The position numbers and the translations under genes are program-made. A DNA stretch of 64,000 nucleotides from assembly GCF_042138895.1 (NCBI RefSeq), contig NZ_JBHIKW010000009.1:1-64000 (forward strand). The letters run 5' to 3'. Below, in pieces: positions 25,512-32,695 of the stretch (positions are counted from its first letter, which is position 1; every line of letters starts with the position of its first letter). The stretch is from Cedecea selenatireducens (GTDB lineage: Bacteria; Pseudomonadota; Gammaproteobacteria; Enterobacterales; Enterobacteriaceae). Under the pieces are notes generated by a model that saw nothing but the letters and a program-made list of their open reading frames with translations, was not told the DNA's origin and did no database searches.

Positions 25512-25520
25512 TGGGGCGGC

Positions 25521-25550
25521 TGTAAACGAACTCTGTCATGTTCGTTTACA
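25521..25550. repeat. Perfect 10-bp inverted repeat upstream of the permease
   Basis: Arms TGTAAACGAA and TTCGTTTACA separated by exactly 10 bases, so the half-sites are about two helical turns apart. Located just upstream of the tandem GntR-like sites. Suggests an additional dimeric regulator; the protein is not identifiable from this sequence. It could also form a hairpin. Confidence 0.65.
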
Positions 25551-25917
25551 TTTTGGGATGAAGTTCAAACAATCAAAATAATCAGAGTGAAAGGTGAGCG
25601 CGGGAATTGTTTGGTCAGAAAAAATCTGACATGCACCCGTGTCGGGTTTGGCTCGCAGGCGGAGGATATGGGGGATAGAATTTACCCAGGGGGGTATCCA
25701 GTTGTCGGCAGACAGTAGAACGACTGTGTTTTTATTATGTTTTTCTGGCAGTAATCCTTTATGGGTAATTTATTTCAACGGGGCGGAAAATTCTTGTGTT
25801 TATTTTCACGCTGGCTAAAATCCACGCCCGTTGAATATCATTGGGAAATGCAGTTTCTTTGTGTTTTTAATCTAGTTTGTTGATATTGTTAGTATTAATT
25901 TCATCATGGATGGTTCT

Positions 25918-26079
25918 ATGCTTAAAGCGGTTTTTTTCTCTACGGCGCTACTGCTAACCGGCTGTACGGCCTCGGATTTTATCAGCGCGACGGGTGAAAT
26001 ATTAAATGCCAAAGACTCGCATGATAAAAATATGAGAAATGAAAGAATTAAGGCTGCTAATAAAGCCGCAGGTTATTAA
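25918..26079 (+). CDS. Small lipoprotein, 53 aa, not recognised
   Basis: Starts MLKAVFFSTALLLTGC, a compact signal peptide with a good lipobox (Leu-Leu-Thr-Gly-Cys, acylated Cys16). The mature 38 residues are hydrophilic and helical (TGEILNAKDSHDKN, RNERIKAANKAAGY). A second in-frame ATG at 25906 (MDGSML) is possible but makes a worse signal peptide. Monocistronic, diverging from the permease. Resembles entericidin-sized envelope lipoproteins only in size; function unknown. Confidence 0.7.
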   Translation: MLKAVFFSTALLLTGCTASDFISATGEILNAKDSHDKNMRNERIKAANKAAGY

Positions 26080-26141
26080 TTCAGGCTTTCAGTTCGGTAA
26101 TTCCGTAGCAGAAGAGATGTATTTTCGAATTATCGAACGAG

Positions 26142-26168
26142 CGGGCCACCGTTTTATACGCTGGCCCG
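26142..26168. terminator. Hairpin between two convergent small genes
   Basis: Arms CGGGCCA and TGGCCCG with a 13-base AT-rich loop, between the small lipoprotein gene and the 52-aa gene on the opposite strand. Lacks a T run on either side; its position suggests a shared 3' end. Confidence 0.45.
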
Positions 26169-26175
26169 AATGATA

Positions 26176-26334
26176 CTAACGAACATTGTGTTCAGCAATC
26201 GGCAGCAGAAGCTCTTTGAGGATCTCGTAGCGCTGCTGTGGCGAGAGCCAGATGCATCCCAGCAGTTTTTGCTTTTTACCTTCCTGCTCAAACTGCGCTT
26301 TTAACTGCAGTAAATACCGTTTTGTTCTGCTCAT
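26176..26334 (-). CDS. Small basic protein, 52 aa, not recognised
   Basis: Starts at the ATG at 26334 immediately after an excellent ribosome site (GGAGGTCACC). The longer frame to 26385 lacks one. Sequence begins MSRTKRYLLQLKAQFEQEG and ends in a Leu-rich amphipathic helix (RYEILKELLLPIAEHNVR). No signal or membrane segment, net basic. Probably a small cytoplasmic protein; I do not recognise the family. Confidence 0.65.
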   Translation of the reverse strand: MSRTKRYLLQLKAQFEQEGKKQKLLGCIWLSPQQRYEILKELLLPIAEHNVR

Positions 26335-26427
26335 GGTGACCTCCAGTTCCGATACCTGAAGGCTATAACCAAAAAACCTGAACAAATAGTGATGCGATTA
26401 ATTTTTGACTTCAGTATTTATCTTTGC

Positions 26428-27231
26428 TCAGTAGCCAACCGCATCCAGGCGGAAGCTTTTCCCGCAGTTACCGGGATGTTTTTGCGGTGCAAACGAGGCG
26501 CTTTGCAGCGGCTGGTTGATCTTATCTGCCAGCAGTGAGATCTGCATTTCCGTGAGAAAGGCCGGATTGCCGTCGCAGGTTAGCTTGATGGCCTCGACGG
26601 CGTCGCTGCCCCAGGTGTTCTTCACGGCTTTGTTGAACGCCTTACGCGTTACCACCTGGCCGTAGTTCTGGGCAAGAAATTTACCAAACTCGCTCTGCTT
26701 CACTTCGCCGTTAAGCCGTACCATCGTGCCGAAGTAATCGTCCGGGTTAAAACCAAAGCAAACGCCATGTTTGGCGTATTCGTAGCGCTCAAGGCAGGAC
26801 TGGCCTCCAGCGCCGGGCATCACACCCGCCAGTTTTGACGCCATTTCAACGGAAAGCCCGGTATCCGGCGCAGCGCATTTGTTTGAGGCTCTGGCTTCGG
26901 CCATATTCGGGATGGGGCGAGTCGCACAGCCGTAACGCATCCAGCGTTTTTCATCCACGCCGCGCGAGGCGATGGACTTGGGTAACCCTGGCCACAGGCC
27001 ATGAACGGTAAGGTATGCGCTTTTATCCGCCTGTTCCTGCTGAGCTTTACACTCGGCGGGCTCGTTGCGGTTGCGATCGTGCATGCTCTGGCAGAAGCCG
27101 GTTTGCCAGGAAAGCGCCAGCACGTAACGGTTAAAATCCCCGTACTGGCTGGGCTGCAGCGAGTCGGCGAAAGCGAGCGGGCTGAGGAAAAGCGGGGCGC
27201 AAAGCAGTAAATGACGCGGGGTGAAATTCAT
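26428..27231 (-). CDS. rna: Ribonuclease I (RNase T2 family), periplasmic
   Basis: 267 aa, one less than E. coli RNase I. Cleavable signal peptide (MNFTPRHLLLCAPLFLSPLAFA). Both T2 active-site blocks are visible: LTVHGLWPGLPKS and YEYAKHGVCFGF with the catalytic His residues. Multiple Cys for disulfides. Degrades RNA non-specifically in the periplasm. In K-12 the neighbours are rnk and dcuC/cit genes, consistent with this location. Confidence 0.96.
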   Translation of the reverse strand: MNFTPRHLLLCAPLFLSPLAFADSLQPSQYGDFNRYVLALSWQTGFCQSMHDRNRNEPAECKAQQEQADKSAYLTVHGLWPGLPKSIASRGVDEKRWMRYGCATRPIPNMAEARASNKCAAPDTGLSVEMASKLAGVMPGAGGQSCLERYEYAKHGVCFGFNPDDYFGTMVRLNGEVKQSEFGKFLAQNYGQVVTRKAFNKAVKNTWGSDAVEAIKLTCDGNPAFLTEMQISLLADKINQPLQSASFAPQKHPGNCGKSFRLDAVGY

Positions 27232-27275
27232 CGTTATTCTCTTATCTGTCCTGGAGGCGGGCTTATTATAGGCAT

Positions 27276-27304
27276 AAAAAAAGCGCCTTACGCAGGCGCT
27301 TTTA
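27276..27304 (-). terminator. Intrinsic terminator of dcuC
   Basis: Arms AAAGCGCC and GGCGCTTT with a 7-base loop; on the minus strand the stem is followed by a T7 run. Lies 18 bases after the dcuC stop. Confidence 0.88.
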
Positions 27305-27321
27305 GCGAAGGCGAGCGTCTT

Positions 27322-28698
27322 TTAGTGAACGATCGCCGCAGCAGGAACCAGAATCTCCGTGGCGATAATCACCACGATGAGGCCGACGGCAACCGGAACA
27401 GATGTGCGTTTTACCACCTCAAAAGGTGAGATTTTTGCCATCCCTGCGACGGCAACCACGACGCCGGACACCGGTGAAATCGTGCGCCCAAGGTTGGAGG
27501 CCTGCAGCATCGGAATGGTCAGGTAAGCCGGATTAATGCCGGAAGAGTGGGCCAGTTTCGGGATCATTTCAACGAAGGCGTAGAACGGTGCGTTACCGGA
27601 GCCGGTGGTCATGGCCGCCAGCATGGTCAGCACGACCAGCACCAGCATCAAAATAATACTCGCCGAGCCAAACGAGGTGGCAATTGAGATCAGGCTTTGA
27701 ATAAAGCCGATGGTGCTCAGCCCCTGGGCAAATACGCCGGCGGCAACCAGCAGCATCACCACGTTGGCGAAAGCATCCGCCATGCCGCGGTAGCACACTT
27801 CCATACCGGAGAAGACGTGCTGGGTATTGAAGCTGCGGAAAAACTCAATCAGGGCGGCAATCAGAATACAAATCACCAGGATGGTAATGATATGCAGCTG
27901 CGGGCCCCATTTGCCGTCGAAAATCAGCACGCCGATGATCGGCGTAAACGGCAGCAGGGCGTAGAAAGAGGGCGCGGTGGTCTGAATTTCAGTCACGTCC
28001 AGCATTTCGTGGGTGATGTGCTCTTTTTTATCGAGATAGCGCTGCCAGAAGAAGTGCGCAATCGCCATGCTGATGATGGCCGCAATGGAGATAGGAATCG
28101 TTGTTTTAAACGCGAAATCGACCAGCGACATTTCTGAAGCCTGCGCCGCCAGCACGACGTCGCCGGAGGTCGGGGCCAGAATAATGGCCGCCGGAGAGGC
28201 ACAGATGGCCGCCGCAGCGCCGCGGCTGATGCCGACGTTGACCATGACCGGGAACAGCGTTGCCATTAACAGTACGCCAAGGCCAGTTGCGGATGAGACC
28301 GCCAGCGACATCAGGCAGGCGACGAAGTAGGCGGCAATCATCAATAAATAAGGCGAGTTGATGAACTTCAGGGGCTTAGACGCCAGCTTGACCACCACAT
28401 CGTTGGCGCCGATGTGGGTCATGTAGGCGGCAAAACCGCAGAGCATCATGATCATCATGCCGAGGTCGCCGCCGCGGCTCATCAGCAGGATTTTGACGTA
28501 TTCAAAAATGTCCGTAGCGGTGTAGCCGGTGCCTTCTGAGCTGGCTGGCAACACTTTATGCCCCATTAGCGCACTGGCGATAAGCAGCAATAAGCCGCCG
28601 ACAAACAGTACGCCGGTGGCCGAGTAGCCTTTGATGATGTAGCGGGCGACGCCCACAATCACCACCACTCCAATAATCAGTTCCAGAATTGTAAGCAT
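27322..28698 (-). CDS. dcuC: Anaerobic C4-dicarboxylate carrier DcuC
   Basis: 458 aa (E. coli 461), about 12 membrane segments. Family segments include SATGLGVLLMATLFPVMVNV near 135, SPAAIILAPTSGDVVLAAQ near 165 and TTGSGNAPFYAFVEM near 360. Exchanges or exports succinate during fermentation and takes up fumarate. The gene order dcuC then pagP matches E. coli apart from the inserted Cu efflux operon. An FNR-like box 140-155 bases upstream fits anaerobic induction. Confidence 0.94.
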   Translation of the reverse strand: MLTILELIIGVVVIVGVARYIIKGYSATGVLFVGGLLLLIASALMGHKVLPASSEGTGYTATDIFEYVKILLMSRGGDLGMMIMMLCGFAAYMTHIGANDVVVKLASKPLKFINSPYLLMIAAYFVACLMSLAVSSATGLGVLLMATLFPVMVNVGISRGAAAAICASPAAIILAPTSGDVVLAAQASEMSLVDFAFKTTIPISIAAIISMAIAHFFWQRYLDKKEHITHEMLDVTEIQTTAPSFYALLPFTPIIGVLIFDGKWGPQLHIITILVICILIAALIEFFRSFNTQHVFSGMEVCYRGMADAFANVVMLLVAAGVFAQGLSTIGFIQSLISIATSFGSASIILMLVLVVLTMLAAMTTGSGNAPFYAFVEMIPKLAHSSGINPAYLTIPMLQASNLGRTISPVSGVVVAVAGMAKISPFEVVKRTSVPVAVGLIVVIIATEILVPAAAIVH

Positions 28699-29105
28699 GA
28701 TATCCCCAGGTGCGTTAAGGCGCTCTTCGGCGTCCTTACGCTTGCCGCTAAAAAAGGTTTTCTTTCAGAAAATTAAAAAGTGTTTTTTTACAGCCGACTG
28801 TAAAGGGCTAAGAATTTGCCTCAGAACCCGTTTAGAGTTTCTGATGAACATCAATTTTGATTGCAACGGATCAACTTTAGATAAAGGTTTTGCAGGCTGC
28901 ATTACGTTTATTGAAGGTGATGATGAAAAAGAGGGAATAAAAGTTGTACGAAAATTGTGGGTAAAACCGGCAATTCGTTGCGCGGAAGTAATAATTATTT
29001 TGCTGATTTGTTAGCGACAGGGTTTTTCGTAAAGCATTTAAAAAACGCTTTAAAACGCGATGTACTGCTGCTTATACTGCCGGTCACTTTCATGTCGGGG
29101 TTTTT
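28699..29105. other. Divergent promoter region between dcuC and the Cu efflux operon
   Basis: 407 bases, A/T-rich, with no credible gene. Holds an FNR-like box for dcuC (28841-28854) and a likely -10 TATACT at 29073-29078 for the efflux operon, without a good -35. I saw no CusR box (AAAATGACAA half-sites) nor a clear CueR palindrome. The copper control element, if any, is therefore unidentified. Confidence 0.55.
28841..28854 (-). promoter_or_regulatory. FNR-like box upstream of dcuC
   Basis: CTGATGAACATCAA matches the FNR consensus TTGAT-N4-ATCAA at 9 of 10 positions. Its centre is about 149 bases before the dcuC start. A class II site (-41.5) would put transcription start near 28806. E. coli dcuC is FNR-activated. 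Confidence 0.65.
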
Positions 29106-29519
29106 ATGCTGCACACCTCCCTCTGGTCGACAGGCCGCTGGCGCTTTATCAGAAAGCATCTTTTGATGCTGCTGTTGGCGTTGGGCTGGTTTTTTGTCAA
29201 CAGTCAGGTGGCGATAGCCTCTTACGATTGCCCGGTGGATATGACCGCTGGCCCAATGGTAGCTCAACATGAAGGTTCGATGCAGATGCCTGATAAGGCG
29301 ATGCAGGCGAAACTCAGCAATCCGCTGTGCGAAAAGCACTGTGTGCCGGATGTGATGCAAAAAGACAACGGGCACAGTTCCCCGGTGGCTTTACCGGTTA
29401 CCGACTCGCTCGCGCTAATTGCGCCTCAGTGCTCAACCGCCGTTGAATCCACTCCTTACGCTACACCTCCAGCAACAGGACCCCCGGCAACCATTCGTTT
29501 TTGCCGTTTTAGAGAATAA
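29106..29519 (+). CDS. Exported Cys/Met/His-containing small protein heading the Cu efflux operon
   Basis: 137 aa with a basic N terminus and one hydrophobic segment (HLLMLLLALGWFFVNSQVAIA) that looks like a signal peptide. The mature part holds potential metal ligands: YDCPVDM, several Met-containing steps (GSMQMPDKAMQ), LCEKHC and a lone Cys near the C terminus (RFCRFRE). Small proteins of this kind often precede metal RND operons. Likely a periplasmic metal-binding or sensing accessory; I do not recognise the family with certainty. Starts after GGGG-TTTTT, 67 bases before the CusF gene. Confidence 0.65.
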   Translation: MLHTSLWSTGRWRFIRKHLLMLLLALGWFFVNSQVAIASYDCPVDMTAGPMVAQHEGSMQMPDKAMQAKLSNPLCEKHCVPDVMQKDNGHSSPVALPVTDSLALIAPQCSTAVESTPYATPPATGPPATIRFCRFRE

Positions 29520-29586
29520 CTCCAGCACCGTCAATGCTTTGGGGCTTAGCCCTGTTTCCCTTTGACCGTGTTTTTGGAGATAAATT

Positions 29587-29964
29587 ATGTTTAACGCTAT
29601 TCGTTCTGCTGCGGCCTGTGCGCTGCTTGTTGTTGCCGCTTTCCCTGCTTTTTCCGCTGAAACTTCTCACGATATGTCCTCCATGAAGGGGATGTCCGAT
29701 ATGCCAGGCATGTCGATGTCTTCTGATGCCGTCCCTTCTGCTCAGGTCTACAAAACCGAAGGCGTAGTGAAGAAAATCACCGCCGATACGGTCTCTATTG
29801 CCCATCACCCCGTCGCCGGGCTTGGCTGGCCAGCCATGACCATGACGTTCGCTTTGCCGAAAGACGGTTCGCTGCCTGCGTTAGCCTTGGGGGAGAAGAT
29901 TGCTTTCTCTTTCGCCCGGCATGCAGCCGGGTATCAGCTGGTTTCCGTAACCCCGCTTAACTAA
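29587..29964 (+). CDS. cusF: CusF-like periplasmic Cu(I)/Ag(I) chaperone
   Basis: 125 aa. Signal peptide ending FPAFSA, a Met-rich linker (SSMKGMSDMPGMSMSSD), then the CusF OB-fold domain with the ligand set: His in ADTVSIAHHP and WPAMTMTF (Trp plus two Met). Passes Cu(I)/Ag(I) to the CusB/CusA pump. Placed before the outer membrane factor, not after it as in E. coli cusCFBA. Confidence 0.9.
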   Translation: MFNAIRSAAACALLVVAAFPAFSAETSHDMSSMKGMSDMPGMSMSSDAVPSAQVYKTEGVVKKITADTVSIAHHPVAGLGWPAMTMTFALPKDGSLPALALGEKIAFSFARHAAGYQLVSVTPLN

Positions 29965-29975
29965 CCGAGGTTGCC

Positions 29976-31229
29976 ATGAAACGACACACCCTGAGCCTCT
30001 GGCTCGGCGGGGTGCTGTTGACTGCGTCTGTCTCTGCCGCTCAGGCGGCAGAGTTCAGCCTGCAACAGACTCTGCTGGCCGCCGAACACTATTCTGCGGC
30101 GCTGTCCGCCAACCGTAACCAGAGCGACGCGCTAAACGCGATGGCCGACTCTGCCCGACAGTTGCCCGACCCTAAGCTGAAGTTTGGTATTGAAAACGTG
30201 CCGGTGCAGGGCAGCAATAATCACCGCTTTAGCCGGGACGGAATGACGATGCAGCGCATCGGCATCATGCAGGATTACGTCAGCGAGGAAAAACGCGACC
30301 GCAAGGCGGACACCATTCTGGCGCAGTCGGCCAGCAGCCAGGCAAAAGCCGAAGTTATTCGCGCCAACCTTCAGCGTGATACCGCGCAGGCGTGGCTGGA
30401 TCTCGCCCTGTCTGAGCGAGTGCTTACTGCCGCCCGCAAGCTGGTCAACGAAACCGAGCGGCAGGTTAGCGTCCAGAAAGCCACCGTTGCCAGCGGCAGT
30501 TCGCCTGCCTCCGGCGTGGTGGATATCCGCATGACGCTGCTCACCATGCAGGACAAGGTCACGCTTGCCGAACGAGATGTCACGCTGGCGCAAACGCGGC
30601 TGTTGCAGTTGACCGGGCAGACCGTGGACAGCGTGAACGGCGCGCTGCCTCGCTACCAGCGATTACCGGCCTCACCTGAGGTGCTTGAAGAGGGCGTGAT
30701 GCAGCATCCGGAGGTGGTTGAAGCCGCTCGTGAAGCTGACGTTGCTCGCGCGAAATCAGCGCAGTCTGCGGTGGCTGCCAAACCTGACGTTGGCGTTGAG
30801 GTTTATTACGGTCGCCGCGCCGAAGGTTATGACGATATGGCGGGCGTGATGTTTACCGTCGATCTTCCGCTATTTAAGCCTCAGCGGCAGGACAAAGACT
30901 ACTCTGCGGATGTTTCACGGGCGATGGAAGCGAACGATCAGTTAGCACTTGCTCGCCGGGAACGTATTGCGCTGGTTCACTCGCTGGTGGCGAATTACCA
31001 GGCCGCGCAAAGCGTCTGGCAGCGTCAGCAGGACCAGGCTTTGCCGCTTCAGCGCCAGCGCCTGTCGCTGCTGGAGTCACAGTATCGCGCTGGGCAGTCT
31101 TCTCTGGCTGAACTGCTTGCCGCCCGCCGGGATCTTCTGGACAGCGAACTTACCGCCAGCAGCGCTGAAAAAGCCGTTGCCACCAACTGGGCCGCGATTC
31201 GCTACCTTACGCCTCAGGATGTTAACTAA
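29976..31229 (+). CDS. cusC: TolC-family outer membrane factor of Cu/Ag efflux
   Basis: 417 aa, shorter than E. coli CusC (about 460). Signal peptide (WLGGVLLTASVSAAQA) without a lipobox Cys, so unlike CusC it should not be lipid-anchored. Long Ala/Gln/Arg-rich coiled-coil segments (residues about 130-180 and 320-390) form the periplasmic tunnel. The sequence class looks closer to CzcC/TolC than to CusC; the symbol reflects its role in the operon. The stop codon overlaps the cusB start (TAATG). Confidence 0.85.
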   Translation: MKRHTLSLWLGGVLLTASVSAAQAAEFSLQQTLLAAEHYSAALSANRNQSDALNAMADSARQLPDPKLKFGIENVPVQGSNNHRFSRDGMTMQRIGIMQDYVSEEKRDRKADTILAQSASSQAKAEVIRANLQRDTAQAWLDLALSERVLTAARKLVNETERQVSVQKATVASGSSPASGVVDIRMTLLTMQDKVTLAERDVTLAQTRLLQLTGQTVDSVNGALPRYQRLPASPEVLEEGVMQHPEVVEAAREADVARAKSAQSAVAAKPDVGVEVYYGRRAEGYDDMAGVMFTVDLPLFKPQRQDKDYSADVSRAMEANDQLALARRERIALVHSLVANYQAAQSVWQRQQDQALPLQRQRLSLLESQYRAGQSSLAELLAARRDLLDSELTASSAEKAVATNWAAIRYLTPQDVN

Positions 31230-32695
31230 TGAAAAAATCACTTACTTTTTCCCTGCTGGCGGTGGCGGTTGTTGCCGCGCTGGCCGCAGGTTATTACGCC
31301 GGGAAGCAGCAAATCTCTCACCCACACCCAGAGTCTCAGGCCCGGCAGGAGGGCGGGCGTAAAGTGCTTTACTGGTACGATCCTATGGTGCCAGGGCAGC
31401 GGTTCGACAAGCCTGGCAAATCGCCGTTTATGGATATGGCGCTGGTGCCTCGTTATGCAGATGAAGTAGCCAGCGACGGCGGTGTGACGGTCAGTAATCG
31501 CCAGCAACAGAACCTGGGTATTAAGACGGCGGCCGTTGAACGTAGGGCGCTGAGCGTGCCGTTTGCGGCTTTCGCGACCGTTACGCTTGATGAACGCAGC
31601 GTGCAGATAATCCCGGCCAGCGCCAACGGTATTGTTGAGACGCTGTATGTCAAAGCGCCGCAGCAGTATGTGAAAGCCGGGGAGCCGCTGGCACAGCTGT
31701 GGTTCCCGGAGTGGACCGCCGCGCAGCAGGAGTATCTGGCCGTGCGCAAGCTGAGAGACAGCGCTTTAACCGCGGCGGCGAGAGAACGATTACAGCTGCA
31801 GTTTATGCCCGCAGAGGTGATTCGCCAGGTTGAACGCAGCGGTAAATCACAAACTCGCGTTACCGTTCGCGCGAAGCTCGCCGGCTATGTGAATAAGCTT
31901 GAGGCGCGGGAGGGGCAGCAGGTTACCGCGAATGCGCCGCTGTTCGAAGTAGCAAGCCTCGAGTCGGTGTGGATCGTGGTGGATTACCCTCAGTCGCAGG
32001 CTCAGGCCCTGCAGCCGGGGAGCGAGATTATGGCTACCGCCGATAGCTGGCCTGGCGAGATGTTCCATGGGCGGGTAAGCGAGCTGCTGCCGAACCTTGA
32101 AACAACCACCCGCACGCTGAAGGCTCGTATCGTCCTCGATAATCCCAAAATGAAACTTAAGCCGGGCATGTACCTTAGCGTTCGTCTGGCGAACCAGCAG
32201 CCGCGCGCCGCCGTGCTGGCCGTGCCGGAGGAGTCGCTGATTGAAACCGGGAGCCAAAGCCGCGTGCTGGTTGCCGAAGAGGGCGGCCATTTCCGCCCGG
32301 TGAACGTGGTGCCCGGCATCAGCGATAAAGGCTGGGTGGAAATTCGTTCCGGGCTGAATGAGGGGGAGAAAGTGGTCACTTCCGGCCAGTTCCTTATCGA
32401 CTCAGAGGCAAGCCTGCGCAGCGCTTTGCCGGAGTCGGACGCGCAGCCCAAAGCTCAGCCAGCGGTGAAAACCTACGATGGAGAAGGTGTGGTAAAAGCG
32501 GTGAGCGCGGATGCCATTACCATCTCTCATCATCCTATTCCCGCGCTGAACTGGGGGGCGATGGTGATGCCGTTTGCGCTGCAATCGCCGACTAACCTGA
32601 AGCCGGGGGACGCGGTGATGTTCAGCTTCACGATGGATGATGAACAGGGCGCCGTGATTACTCACCTTATGCCGATGGCGGAGGCGCACAAATGA
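31229..32695 (+). CDS. cusB: CusB-type membrane fusion protein with fused C-terminal CusF domain
   Basis: 488 aa (E. coli CusB 407). N-terminal anchor or signal; a heavy-metal-binding YHYDPM-like domain at about 48-85 (LYWYDPMVPGQRFDKPGKSP); barrel-sandwich and alpha-hairpin regions typical of HlyD adaptors; then from about residue 413 a complete CusF-like domain (DAITISHHP, NWGAMVMPF). The extra chaperone domain explains the length. Links CusA to the outer membrane factor. Overlaps cusA by 4 bases. Confidence 0.93.
   Translation: MKKSLTFSLLAVAVVAALAAGYYAGKQQISHPHPESQARQEGGRKVLYWYDPMVPGQRFDKPGKSPFMDMALVPRYADEVASDGGVTVSNRQQQNLGIKTAAVERRALSVPFAAFATVTLDERSVQIIPASANGIVETLYVKAPQQYVKAGEPLAQLWFPEWTAAQQEYLAVRKLRDSALTAAARERLQLQFMPAEVIRQVERSGKSQTRVTVRAKLAGYVNKLEAREGQQVTANAPLFEVASLESVWIVVDYPQSQAQALQPGSEIMATADSWPGEMFHGRVSELLPNLETTTRTLKARIVLDNPKMKLKPGMYLSVRLANQQPRAAVLAVPEESLIETGSQSRVLVAEEGGHFRPVNVVPGISDKGWVEIRSGLNEGEKVVTSGQFLIDSEASLRSALPESDAQPKAQPAVKTYDGEGVVKAVSADAITISHHPIPALNWGAMVMPFALQSPTNLKPGDAVMFSFTMDDEQGAVITHLMPMAEAHK

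Larger units (their letters stand above)
25422..25917. other. Intergenic region with the permease control region; rest without genes
   Basis: 496 bases between divergent genes. The part next to the permease (25480-25550) carries tandem operator-like sites and a perfect inverted repeat annotated separately. The remaining 25560-25900 has no ORF of note, only a small hairpin (GTCAGA / TCTGAC at about 25614-25630) and an A/T-rich stretch before the small lipoprotein gene. Confidence 0.6.

Noticed and set aside
28697..29014. 105-codon plus-strand open frame between dcuC and the Cu operon
   Set aside because: Begins at the dcuC start region on the opposite strand, low-complexity basic composition, no ribosome site and no family features.
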